From NCBI RefSeq assembly GCF_009720385.1, contig NZ_ML769309.1:1-64000 (forward strand): 64,000 bases of DNA, given 5' to 3'. The notes below the pieces were generated by a model. It was not told the DNA's origin. It saw only the letters and a list, made by a program, of their open reading frames with translations, and did not search any database. Shown in pieces: positions 20,573 through 28,363 of this stretch (the stretch's first letter is position 1; every line of letters begins with the position of its first letter). Origin of the DNA: Catellatospora vulcania (GTDB taxonomy: Bacteria; Actinomycetota; Actinomycetes; Mycobacteriales; Micromonosporaceae). The position numbers and the translations under genes are program-made.

Positions 20573-22126
20573 TCACCGCCAGTCCACCGCCGACTCCGCC
20601 GCTCGACCACGGCCACGGCGCAGCGCGAGCCCCAGCGCCAGCGCGGTGAACGCGCCGGTCACCGCCAGCCCGGCCCACCACGGCAGCGGGAAATACCCGG
20701 CGTACGGCGCGTAATGCATGGTGACCTGCGGGTATTCCGCCAGCGTCTGCAACACGGCGAACCCGGCGGCCGGGGTGATCCGCAGCAGCCAGTCCGCGAC
20801 GGCGTCGGGCAGCAACGGCACCACCACCAGCAGGTACGGCACCAGGAGCCCGGCCGTCAGCACGGTGACCGCGAGCCAGGCCCGCCGCAGCAGCGCGCCG
20901 AGCGCCAAGGCGAGCACGGCCACGAGCGCGAGCAGCACAGCCGTGCCGACGATGACGCGCAGTTCGGCCGGCGGGCCGGCCGAGATGACAGTGGTGCCGC
21001 CGTCGCGCAGCATCATCGTGCCGAGCGGCACCGCCACCCCCACGGCGACGAGCGCGCTCGCGAAGACGGCCGCGCCGAGCACCAGCGCCCTGGCCGCCAG
21101 CCGCCGTCCGCCGGGCGCAGGTTCGCCGGACGGGCGGGCCGCCGCATACCGGGCTCCCGTCACGATCAGGATGAGCACCGCCACGAACAGGCCGATCAGG
21201 GTGTCCTTGGCGGTGCGGCCGCCCTCGGTGCCGACCGGCCCGATATCGCCGGAGCCGGTGACCGTCAGCGTGCCGCCGTCGGTGACCAGCCCGGGTGCGC
21301 GGTGGAACTTCTCCCAGTCGGTGTGGCCGAGTTCGCCGACGGTGTCGGCGCTCCACGCGCCGGGTGATACGCCGCCGTCCACGGTGACGTTGTCGAAGGA
21401 CCCGACGGCCTGGGTGAAGCGCACCTGGCCGATGCTGCCGCCGAGGCCGACGGGCACCAGGGTCAGGTCGCCGGGCGAGGTGGCGAACAGGCCGATCTGC
21501 ACGGTGGCGGGCAGCCCGCCGAGCCGGGCGGCGCCGACCTGCGACCACTCCGCCCCGTCGGCCGACTCGTAGCCGGTGATCGTGTCGCCGGAGCGGGTCA
21601 GCCGCAGCCAGCGCGGCGACTGCGGGGACACCCCGCCGGGGCGGCCGGCCGTGTCGTGGGTGTAGTCGTGCTGCATCCGTACGCCGTGTTTGCCGGTCAT
21701 CATGAGCGCCGCGTAGGAGGAGCCCTGCCCGAGGCCGTCCTTGATGATGATCCCGGTCTTCGCCCACGGCACCACGCCGGGGACGATCTCGTCGTGGTCC
21801 GGCGGCGGGTAGGTGATGGTCCCGGTCATCGAGGTCAGCCGTACCGTGATGGTGCCGTCGCCGGTCAGCGGCCGGTGCGCGAAGGCGAACAGGTCCGACA
21901 CGGGCGAGCCGTCGGGGCCCAGCGGATCGGTCGGGCAGGGCACCTCCACCGGGCCGTTGCTGCACGAGCTGCGGATGCTCAGCGCGGGCAGGGTGGCCAG
22001 GGCGATGACGGCCAGCACCGCCACGAGGAGGGCGGCCATCCGGCCGCGGCCGGACCGGAAACCGGACCACTCGGCCCGCACCAGGGCCCGCAGGCCGGGA
22101 GTCGTGCTTTCGTCAGGGGTAAGCAT
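20573..22126 (-). CDS. ABC-2-like permease with a large extracytoplasmic beta domain
   Basis: A 517-residue membrane protein. Helix 1 (MAALLVAVLAVIALATLPAL) is followed by about 220 extracytoplasmic residues resembling a concanavalin/DUF1349-like sandwich (GDGTITVRLTSMTG, TGIIIKDGLGQGSSYAALMMT, RWLRLTRSGDTITGYESADG, IGLFATSPG, FDNVTVDGG). Five or more helices follow (DTLIGLFVAVLILIVTG, LVLGAAVFASALVAVGVAV, VIVGTAVLLALVAVLALAL, LAVTVLTAGLLVPYLLVVV, AVTGAFTALALGLAL). The layout matches ABC-2 permeases, which need a separate ATPase. None is adjacent, which is unusual. The ectodomain suggests binding of a surface glycan. It is divergent from the histidine kinase gene and may be its target. Confidence 0.7.
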   Translation of the reverse strand: MLTPDESTTPGLRALVRAEWSGFRSGRGRMAALLVAVLAVIALATLPALSIRSSCSNGPVEVPCPTDPLGPDGSPVSDLFAFAHRPLTGDGTITVRLTSMTGTITYPPPDHDEIVPGVVPWAKTGIIIKDGLGQGSSYAALMMTGKHGVRMQHDYTHDTAGRPGGVSPQSPRWLRLTRSGDTITGYESADGAEWSQVGAARLGGLPATVQIGLFATSPGDLTLVPVGLGGSIGQVRFTQAVGSFDNVTVDGGVSPGAWSADTVGELGHTDWEKFHRAPGLVTDGGTLTVTGSGDIGPVGTEGGRTAKDTLIGLFVAVLILIVTGARYAAARPSGEPAPGGRRLAARALVLGAAVFASALVAVGVAVPLGTMMLRDGGTTVISAGPPAELRVIVGTAVLLALVAVLALALGALLRRAWLAVTVLTAGLLVPYLLVVVPLLPDAVADWLLRITPAAGFAVLQTLAEYPQVTMHYAPYAGYFPLPWWAGLAVTGAFTALALGLALRRGRGRAAESAVDWR

Positions 22127-22169
22127 GGTTCCGGTTCTACGGAGCACGCCGTAACACCGGCCGAACCGG

Positions 22170-22187
22170 CGCTGTCATGCCGCTGTT
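22170..22187 (+). promoter_or_regulatory. Tandem direct repeat, candidate OmpR-type regulator site
   Basis: CGCTGTC (22170-22176) and CGCTGTT (22181-22187) repeat with an 11-base period, one helical turn, the usual format of OmpR-family response-regulator sites. It lies between the divergent permease gene and the histidine kinase gene, so the two-component system may control itself, the permease, or both. Confidence 0.45.
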
Positions 22188-22235
22188 AGGCCGGCCGGGG
22201 CATCCTGGAGATCGGCACACGGCGGGGAGGCGCGG

Positions 22236-23408
22236 ATGAGCAGGTGGCGACGGCCGGGCAGGACGGTGCGGCTGCGGTTCACGCTGCTCTACGCGTCGGT
22301 CTTCCTGGCGTCCGGAATCGGGCTGCTGGTCCTCACCAACCTGCTGGCCTCCGCCAAGAACACCCAGGTCGCCCCCGGCCAGTTCCCACCCGCACCGCAG
22401 CCCGATCTCACCGCGGCCCAGGAGCAGATCCACGACCTGCAGGCGCGTCTGGCGGACGTCGAGGCGGTGCAGTCGCGGCGGCTGCTGGTCGGATCGCTGA
22501 TCGCGCTGGTGGTGATGGGCCTGGTCTCGCTGCTGCTGGGCAGGCTGATCTCCGGCCGGGTGCTGCGCCCGCTGCGCACGATCACCGCCGCGACCCGCCG
22601 GATCTCCGCGGAGAACCTGCACGAGCGTCTCGCCGTGGACGGGCCCGCCGACGAGGTCAAAGATCTCGCGGACACCGTCGACGGGCTGCTGGCCAGGCTT
22701 GAGGCGTCGTTCGCCGCGCAGCGCCGGTTCGTCGCCAACGCCTCGCACGAGCTGCGCACACCGCTGGCCACCATGCGCGCCTCGCTGGATGTCGCCGAGG
22801 CCAAGCCCGAACCGGTGCCCGCGCAGACGGCCGTGCTGGCCGGGCGCGTACGCACCGAACTCGACCGGGTGGACCGCCTGCTCGACGGCCTGCTGGCGCT
22901 GGCCCGCGCGCAGCACGGCGCGCTTGCCGACCAGGCCCCGGTGGCGCTCGGTGACCTGGCCGGCCAGGCGCTGGCCGCCCGCGCCGCCGACATCCAGGCC
23001 AGGCGACTGACCGCCGTCGCCGCCGGCATCGCGCAGCGCGCCTGGACCGAGGGCAACGTGACGCTGCTGGCCCGCATGGCGCAGAACCTCGTCGACAACG
23101 CGGTGCTGCACAACCAGGACGGCGGCTGGCTGCGCGTCGCGGTGGCCGCCACCGACGGCATGGTCGAGCTGGTCGTCGAGTCCGGCGGGCCGGCGCTGGA
23201 GCAGGCGCAGGTCGATCGGCTCGCGTCGCCGTTCCAGCGCCTCGGCGCGGACCGCGTCGGCTCCGACGACGGCTCCGGTCTCGGGTTGTCGATCGTCGCG
23301 GCCGTCGCCGAGGCGCACGGCGGCCGGCTGGAGCTGCGGGCCCGTCCGGCGGGCGGCCTGCGCGCCACGGTGACGCTGCCCCGGGCGCGGCAGGAGGCCG
23401 CCGCGTGA
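22236..23408 (+). CDS. Two-component sensor histidine kinase
   Basis: A 390-residue membrane kinase: helix 1 (FTLLYASVFLASGIGLLVLTNLL), a short extracytoplasmic segment with a coiled-coil-like stretch (LTAAQEQIHDLQARLADVEAV), helix 2 (LLVGSLIALVVMGLVSLLLG), HAMP domain, HisKA with phospho-acceptor histidine in FVANASHELRTPLATMRA, and HATPase_c with N box NLVDNAVLHN and G box GSGLGLSIV. The extracytoplasmic loop is small, so it may sense the membrane or a partner protein. GGGAGG precedes the ATG. It overlaps the response regulator by four bases (GTGA); kinase-first order is the less common arrangement. Confidence 0.92.
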   Translation: MSRWRRPGRTVRLRFTLLYASVFLASGIGLLVLTNLLASAKNTQVAPGQFPPAPQPDLTAAQEQIHDLQARLADVEAVQSRRLLVGSLIALVVMGLVSLLLGRLISGRVLRPLRTITAATRRISAENLHERLAVDGPADEVKDLADTVDGLLARLEASFAAQRRFVANASHELRTPLATMRASLDVAEAKPEPVPAQTAVLAGRVRTELDRVDRLLDGLLALARAQHGALADQAPVALGDLAGQALAARAADIQARRLTAVAAGIAQRAWTEGNVTLLARMAQNLVDNAVLHNQDGGWLRVAVAATDGMVELVVESGGPALEQAQVDRLASPFQRLGADRVGSDDGSGLGLSIVAAVAEAHGGRLELRARPAGGLRATVTLPRARQEAAA

Positions 23409-24073
23409 GGGTGCTGGTGGTCGAGGACGCCCGCGCGCTCGCCGAGATCGTGGCCGAAGGGCTGCGCGATCAGGGCATGGCCGTGGACGTGGCGCACGAC
23501 GGGCTGGCCGCCGCGGTCAAGCTCGACGTCAACGTGTACGAGGTGGTCGTCCTCGACCGCGACCTGCCGGGCATCCACGGCGACACGCTCTGCCAGATGA
23601 TCACCGAGCGGGACGACCGGCCGATGGTGCTGATGCTGACCGCCGCCGTCTCACCCGGGGACCGGGTCAGCGGCCTCACCCTGGGTGCGGACGACTACCT
23701 CGGCAAGCCGTTCCACTTCCCGGAGCTGGTGCTGCGCGTACGTGCGCTGGCCCGGAGGCGGCCCGCGGCACGGGCCCGGACCTTGCGCGCGGCGGGCGTC
23801 GAACTCGACCCGGTGCGCCGCACCGCCACCCGCGACGGTCGGCGGCTCGACCTGTCGGTGAAAGAGTTCGCCCTGCTGGAAGCACTACTGAAGGCGAGTC
23901 CGGCGTTCTTGAGCACCGAAGACCTGCTGGAGCGGGTCTGGGACGAGCACGCCGACCCGTTCACCAACACGGTCACGGTCACGGTGGGCCGCCTGCGCCG
24001 CAAGCTCGGCAGCCCACCGGTCATCACGACCACGCCAGGCGTCGGCTACCGCATCGCGGACTCCGTGACCTGA
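23405..24073 (+). CDS. OmpR-family response regulator
   Basis: A 222-residue regulator: receiver domain with the acidic pair in VVEDAR, phospho-acceptor Asp in VVVLDRDLPG and Lys in YLGKPFHF; then a winged-helix effector domain (ELDPVRRTATRDGRRLDLSV, LEALLKASPAFLSTEDLLERVWDE, VTVTVGRLRRKLG, GVGYRI). It begins at GTG overlapping the kinase stop, so the pair is translationally coupled. It probably binds the 11-base direct repeat at 22170-22187. Confidence 0.92.
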   Translation: MRVLVVEDARALAEIVAEGLRDQGMAVDVAHDGLAAAVKLDVNVYEVVVLDRDLPGIHGDTLCQMITERDDRPMVLMLTAAVSPGDRVSGLTLGADDYLGKPFHFPELVLRVRALARRRPAARARTLRAAGVELDPVRRTATRDGRRLDLSVKEFALLEALLKASPAFLSTEDLLERVWDEHADPFTNTVTVTVGRLRRKLGSPPVITTTPGVGYRIADSVT

Positions 24074-24097
24074 ATCCGCGCCCGGTTTCGGACCGCG

Positions 24098-25705
24098 TCA
24101 GAGCCGCAGCTCGCGGCCGGGCCAGCGGGAGCGCAGCCAGCGGTCGTGGCTGGCGACCACGATCGCGCCGGGCCCGGTCCCCAACGCCTCCTCCAGCTCG
24201 TCGGCGAGGCGCGGCGACAGGTGGTTCGTCGGCTCGTCGAGCAGCAGGAGTTCCGGCGGGTTTGCCACCAGTAGTGCCAGGGCGAGCCGACGGCGCTGGC
24301 CGACGGACAGGTCCCCGACCCGGGTGCCCTGGTCGCGGGGGGCGAGCAGGCCGAGGTCGCCCAGCGGCACGGCCTCCGCGCGGGCGGTGCCCAGCGTCAG
24401 CTCGTAGGTCTCGCGGGCGGTGCGGTCGGGCCGCTCGAACACGGTGTCCTGAGCCAGCAGCCCCACGGTCAGCCCGCGTCGCCGGTGCACCTCGCCCGCG
24501 GCGTCCAGCCGTCCGGCCAGTACCGCGAGCAGCGTGGACTTGCCCGCGCCGTTGGCTCCGGTGACCAGCAGCCGGTCCGTGGAGGCCAGGTCGAGGCGGT
24601 CCAGAGCCAGCCGACCCGGCACCTGCACGTCCCGCAGCGACAGCAGGGTGCCTTCGGCCGTCGTGCCGGCGAGCCGGGCGGCCCGGAACCGCAGCGGCTC
24701 CGGGGGCCGCCGCACCTGCTCGCGCTGCAGTTCGTCGAGCCGCCGGGAGGCGTTGCGCACCCGCCGTGAGATCTGGTTCTGCACCCGGCCGGTGGTATGG
24801 CCGTAGCCCATCTTCTCGCTGTCGCGTTTGGCGCGTCCCGGCGCGACCTGGTGAGCGGTCACCGAAACGGCCTGGCGCAGCTCGTCGAGCTCCTCCTGTT
24901 CCTGCTCGAACCGGCGCTGCCAGCGGGCCCGCTCCGCCTGCTTCTCGGCCTGGTACGCGGTGTAGCCGCCGCCGTAGCGGGTCGGGCCGTCCACCGCCGG
25001 GTCGAGGTCGATCAGGTCGGTGCACACGGCGTCGAGGAACGCCCGGTCGTGGCTGGCCACCACGACCACCCCGGGCAGGCCGCGCAGCTGCTCCTCCAGG
25101 AACGCCGCCGCGACGTCGTCGAGGTGGTTGGTCGGTTCGTCGAGCAGCAGCGCCGAGGGACGCCGGGCCAGCAGCGCAGCCAGCGCCAGCCGTCCGCGCT
25201 GCCCGCCGGACAGCGACCCCAGCACCCGCTCGTGCGGGAGGCCGCCCAGGCCGAGCCCGGCCAGGACGATCTCCGCGCGCCGGTCGGCGTCCCAGGCCTC
25301 GTGCTCCTGGGCGCGGTCCAGCCGCTCGCCGTACGCGGCGAGCAGGGCCGGGTAGCCGTCGGAGTCCGGGTCGACGGCGGCGAGCTCCGCGGTGAGCCGG
25401 TCGAGTTCGGCCAGGTCCGTGCGGGCCTCGCGCAGGGCGTCGTCGATCACGTCGGCGATCGTCGCGGCGGCGTCGAACGGCATCTCCTGGTGCAGGTAGC
25501 CCAGGTCGCCGGGGCGGATGACGGTGCCGGAGTCGGGCTCGTCGGCACCGGCCAGCAGCCGCAGCAGGGTGGATTTGCCGACGCCGTTCTCCCCGATCAG
25601 CCCGATCCGGTGACCGGGGGACGCGGTGAGGGAGACGCCGTCGAGCACCCGGCGCGTGCCGAGGGTGCGGACGAGATCATGGGCAAGCAGGGCGGAATAG
25701 GACAT
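24098..25705 (-). CDS. ABC-F family ATPase (ribosome-associated / antibiotic-protection type)
   Basis: The 535-residue protein has two nucleotide-binding domains and no membrane segments. Domain 1 has Walker A GENGVGKS, signature LSGGQRGRL and Walker B ALLLDEPTNHLDD; domain 2 has Walker A GANGAGKS, signature LSVGQRRRL and LLLLDEPTNHLS. A charged linker (about residues 225-315, KQAERARWQRRFEQEQEELDE) joins them, as in ABC-F proteins that enter the ribosomal E site. Members protect ribosomes from macrolide, lincosamide or pleuromutilin drugs, or tune translation; which applies is unknown. The erythromycin-esterase-family gene is only 4 kb away. A hairpin-bearing leader precedes the gene. Confidence 0.88.
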   Translation of the reverse strand: MSYSALLAHDLVRTLGTRRVLDGVSLTASPGHRIGLIGENGVGKSTLLRLLAGADEPDSGTVIRPGDLGYLHQEMPFDAAATIADVIDDALREARTDLAELDRLTAELAAVDPDSDGYPALLAAYGERLDRAQEHEAWDADRRAEIVLAGLGLGGLPHERVLGSLSGGQRGRLALAALLARRPSALLLDEPTNHLDDVAAAFLEEQLRGLPGVVVVASHDRAFLDAVCTDLIDLDPAVDGPTRYGGGYTAYQAEKQAERARWQRRFEQEQEELDELRQAVSVTAHQVAPGRAKRDSEKMGYGHTTGRVQNQISRRVRNASRRLDELQREQVRRPPEPLRFRAARLAGTTAEGTLLSLRDVQVPGRLALDRLDLASTDRLLVTGANGAGKSTLLAVLAGRLDAAGEVHRRRGLTVGLLAQDTVFERPDRTARETYELTLGTARAEAVPLGDLGLLAPRDQGTRVGDLSVGQRRRLALALLVANPPELLLLDEPTNHLSPRLADELEEALGTGPGAIVVASHDRWLRSRWPGRELRL

Positions 25706-25729
25706 GGAACACCACCGACAAGATCGACT

Positions 25730-25771
25730 CTTCCGCCCGCCGGGCAGTGCCTCGGTCGCGGGCGCGGGAAG
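25730..25771 (-). promoter_or_regulatory. Hairpin in the leader of the ABC-F gene
   Basis: CTTCCGCCCG (25730-25739) can pair with CGGGCGCGGGAAG (25759-25771), with a three-base bulge, in the region just upstream of the minus-strand start at 25705. Antibiotic-responsive ABC-F genes are often controlled by leader attenuators; whether this hairpin is one cannot be told from sequence alone. Confidence 0.35.
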
Positions 25772-25921
25772 GTGTCAGTGGCTCACATCGCCGTCGACGT
25801 TACGTCGGAGCGTGGGCGACCCGCAACCGGTATAGGAAGCGGTCGCAGATGACCGCAGGTCGCGGGCGGTGACGCCAGCGGGAGAGCCATGAGGGCGGTG
25901 ACTGCCCTAGACTGCGCTGCC

Positions 25922-27892
25922 ATGGACGCTCAGCTCGCCGACCCCCTGCTCGGCTCGCTCGTCGACGGGCGCTTGCGCATCCGCGGCCTCGTGGCCCGCG
26001 GTGGCATGACGTCGGTCTATGCCGCGGTGGACGAGCGGCTGGGCAGGACCGTCGCGGTCAAGATGATCCACCCGCCGCAGCCGCGCCGGGGCCAGGCCGC
26101 GGCCTTCCACACGGGCCGGTTCGCCGAGGAGGCGACAGGGCTGGCCCGGCTGACGCACCCGAACGTGGCCGCGTTCTACGGCCAGGGCGTGCACGACGGC
26201 GTGCCATATCTGGTGACCGAGTTCGTGCGCGGTCGCACGCTGCGCGACATCCTCGACGAGCGGCGCCGGCTCGCCCCCGCCGAGGCGCTCGCGGTGATCG
26301 AGCAGGTGCTGGCCGCGCTGGCCGCCGCGCACCGCACCGGGCTGGTGCACCGCTCGGTCAAGCCGGAGAACATCATGGTGGCCGAGGCCCCCGGCGGCGG
26401 CCACGACCTGGCCGAAGCGGTGGTCAAGGTGACCGACCTCGGGCTCGCCGACGCCGTCGAGGCAGGTGGGGCGGAGCCGTCGATCAGCGCAGCCTACGTC
26501 GCGCCGGAGTTCGTGTCCGACGGCCACGTCGATCCGCGCGGGGATGTGTACGGCGCCGGGATCGTGCTTTTCGAGCTGCTCACCGGCCGCGCGCCGTTCC
26601 AGGGCGAGCGGCCCGTCGAGGTGGCCTGGCAGCACGTCGAGCGCGACGTGCCGCCGCCCTCGCAGGTCGTGGGCGGGCTGCCACCGGTGCTCGACGACCT
26701 CGTCGCGTCCGCGACCCGCCGCGCCCCCGGCGCCCGGTTCATGGACGCCGGCGCGATGCTGACCGCGGTGCAGTCGGCCCGCCACGGCCTGTCCTCCGCG
26801 ACCACGCGGATGCGTCAGGTGGGGCAGGAGACCATGATCGTCAGCCAGGTGCCGGCTGCCACGGACCGCCCGTCCTGGGCCCGGCTGCGTGACGAGCCGG
26901 CCGAGCCGCGCACCCGCACCGCGGCGGCGTCGGCTCCCTCGCTCGCGGGTCTGCTGGAGCAGGCCAAGCAGCAGTACACGCGGCTGATGGGCGATCCGCG
27001 CGGGCGGATCGCGCTGATGGCGGGCGCGGCCGTGCTGGCGCTGCTCGTGGTGTTCGGCGGCTACTACCTGGCCTTCGGCCGCTACGACACGACGCCGCAG
27101 CTGGTGAACCTCACCAAGGAGGAGGCCGAGGCCACGCTGCGTGGCGCGGGCCTGCAGGTCGTCTACGCCGAGCCGCTGTTCCGCGAGGAGGTCCCCAAGG
27201 ACGTGGTCCTGGTGCAGGACCCGGCGGCGGGCGCCGACGTGGTGAGCGGCGGCACGGTGACGCTGACGCTGTCCGCGGGCCCCGAGCGTTACCTGGTGCC
27301 GGACGTGTCCGGCAAGCCATGGGACCAGGCCGTCGCGGACCTGCAGGCCGAGCCGCTGAAGCTGAAGCCGGTGAAGGCCGCCGACAAGTACAGCGACCTC
27401 GTGCCGAAGGGCTCGGTCCTGGACACCGTGCCCAAGGCGGGCGAGGAGGTCAAGATCGGCGCTGAGATCAAGGTGACGCTGAGCAAAGGCCGTGCGCCGG
27501 TGACCGTGCCGTCGGTCGAGGGCAAGTTGCTGACCGAGGCGAGGTCGATCCTGGAGGGCCTGGGGCTGCGGGTCGAAGTCGAGCAGGTCGACTCGGACAA
27601 GCCGTTCGACACCGTGGTCAAGCAGAACCCGGGGCTGGGCACCGGGGTCGAGCGCAACGCCGTGGTCAAACTGCAGGTGAGCAAGAACCCGCAGGGCGGT
27701 GTCATGCCCGAGGTGGGCAACTGGAACTGCCAGGACGCGGAGAACCACCTCACCGCGATGGGCCTGCGGGTCGACGTGCGCGGGGTCCGCGGGGACAAGA
27801 GCCAGTACCGGGTGGAACGGCAGTTCCCGGGGGCGGGCTTCCCGCTCCAGCCGAACCAGCGCGTCGTGATCCGCTGCGAGGAGCGGCGCTGA
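25922..27892 (+). CDS. PknB-like PASTA-domain membrane protein, apparent pseudokinase
   Basis: The 656-residue product has an N-terminal kinase fold (about 15-290), one transmembrane helix (about 362-384, ALMAGAAVLALLVVFGGYYLAF) and four extracytoplasmic PASTA repeats (about 388-656), which in active homologues bind muropeptides. The glycine loop (VARGGMTSVYAA), the beta-3 lysine (VAVKMIHP, Lys47), the metal site (TDLGLA) and YVAPEF are present. However, the catalytic loop reads HRSVKPEN: the essential HRD aspartate is serine (Ser145, codon 26354-26356). Phosphotransfer should be lost or very weak. The start at 25922 follows TAGACT by eight bases and fits family N-termini; an in-frame ATG at 25889 with GGGAG upstream is possible. 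Confidence 0.85.
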   Translation: MDAQLADPLLGSLVDGRLRIRGLVARGGMTSVYAAVDERLGRTVAVKMIHPPQPRRGQAAAFHTGRFAEEATGLARLTHPNVAAFYGQGVHDGVPYLVTEFVRGRTLRDILDERRRLAPAEALAVIEQVLAALAAAHRTGLVHRSVKPENIMVAEAPGGGHDLAEAVVKVTDLGLADAVEAGGAEPSISAAYVAPEFVSDGHVDPRGDVYGAGIVLFELLTGRAPFQGERPVEVAWQHVERDVPPPSQVVGGLPPVLDDLVASATRRAPGARFMDAGAMLTAVQSARHGLSSATTRMRQVGQETMIVSQVPAATDRPSWARLRDEPAEPRTRTAAASAPSLAGLLEQAKQQYTRLMGDPRGRIALMAGAAVLALLVVFGGYYLAFGRYDTTPQLVNLTKEEAEATLRGAGLQVVYAEPLFREEVPKDVVLVQDPAAGADVVSGGTVTLTLSAGPERYLVPDVSGKPWDQAVADLQAEPLKLKPVKAADKYSDLVPKGSVLDTVPKAGEEVKIGAEIKVTLSKGRAPVTVPSVEGKLLTEARSILEGLGLRVEVEQVDSDKPFDTVVKQNPGLGTGVERNAVVKLQVSKNPQGGVMPEVGNWNCQDAENHLTAMGLRVDVRGVRGDKSQYRVERQFPGAGFPLQPNQRVVIRCEERR

Positions 27893-27919
27893 CCGCGGTT
27901 CGGGCCTGAGCCCGTCAAG

Positions 27920-27961
27920 AAGGGCACCTTCTGCTACGCCTGGCGTGGAGAAGGTGCCCTT
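27920..27961 (+). terminator. Terminator hairpin, GAAGGGCACCTTC family
   Basis: AAGGGCACCTTCT (27920-27932) is exactly complementary to AGAAGGTGCCCTT (27949-27961); an inner ACGC/GCGT can extend the stem. It lies 28 bases after the PASTA gene stop and shares its core with the hairpin at 4797-4843. Confidence 0.82.
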
Positions 27962-28003
27962 TGTCTTGTGTGCTGGGTGCGGTGCGGCGCAGGTCACACG
28001 GTT

Positions 28004-28052
28004 GTCAAGGGGCCGTCAAGAAAGCCGGGGCGGCCGTAGCGACGGCGTCAAG
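28004..28052 (+). promoter_or_regulatory. GTCAAG direct repeats, candidate KdpE site
   Basis: GTCAAG occurs at 28004-28009 and 28015-28020 (11-base period) and again at 28047-28052, about three helical turns on. This is the spacing expected of an OmpR-class activator such as KdpE. It lies 120-170 bases upstream of the kdp operon start. Confidence 0.4.
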
Positions 28053-28092
28053 AGCGCGTACGCGAGGTGTTTTCGGGGTTTGGATGGAGCCC

Positions 28093-28125
28093 GTTCCGCC
28101 TCCCGGTGGTTCGCCGGGCGGAAAC
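28093..28125 (+). promoter_or_regulatory. Leader hairpin upstream of the kdp operon
   Basis: GTTCCGCC (28093-28100) pairs with GGCGGAAAC (28117-28125, one bulged A), with an inner CCCGG/CCGGG stem. The left arm includes GCCTCC (28099-28104), which is also exactly complementary to the GGAGGC at the ribosome-binding site (28163-28168). Two mutually exclusive folds are therefore possible, one hiding the ribosome-binding site. It did not match the c-di-AMP (ydaO) riboswitch consensus as I know it. Confidence 0.35.
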
Positions 28126-28173
28126 AATAACGGCAAATCCCCGCAAACAACGCACTGATGAAGGAGGCAGACG

Positions 28174-28257
28174 GTGGCTGACCTGGCTTACGTGCTGCTC
28201 ACGGTGGGTCTGTTCGCAGCGCTCGCGCTCGTCGTACGAGGAGTGGAGCGACTGTGA
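28174..28257 (+). CDS. Small single-helix membrane protein at the head of the kdp operon
   Basis: A 27-residue open frame from GTG with AAGGAGG six to ten bases upstream. The peptide [20 protein letters not shown] continues VRGVERL: one hydrophobic helix followed by a basic end. Its stop overlaps the kdpF start as GTGA. Comparable tiny ORFs precede kdpF in other actinobacterial kdp operons, so it is probably a real extra subunit or assembly factor. Too short for routine gene callers. Confidence 0.7.
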   Translation: MADLAYVLLTVGLFAALALVVRGVERL

Positions 28258-28340
28258 CCGCCAACCTGGTCGGCTTGGTGCTCGCCGTAGTCCTGGCGAT
28301 CTTCCTGGTCTTCGCCCTGCTGTTCCCCGAGAAGTTCTGA
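28254..28340 (+). CDS. kdpF: KdpF, small stabilising subunit of the K+ ATPase
   Basis: A 28-residue single-helix protein ([20 protein letters not shown] followed by ALLFPEKF). The ending FPEKF/YPERF is diagnostic of KdpF, which sits against KdpA and stabilises the complex. It starts at GTG overlapping the preceding small ORF by four bases and is followed after 23 bases by kdpA. Confidence 0.88.
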   Translation: MTANLVGLVLAVVLAIFLVFALLFPEKF

Positions 28341-28363
28341 CGATCGAAGAGAGCTGTCCTCAG

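Noticed and set aside
27963-28173. c-di-AMP (ydaO-type) riboswitch in the kdp leader
   Set aside because: Conserved ydaO sequence blocks were looked for and not found; only generic hairpins are present.
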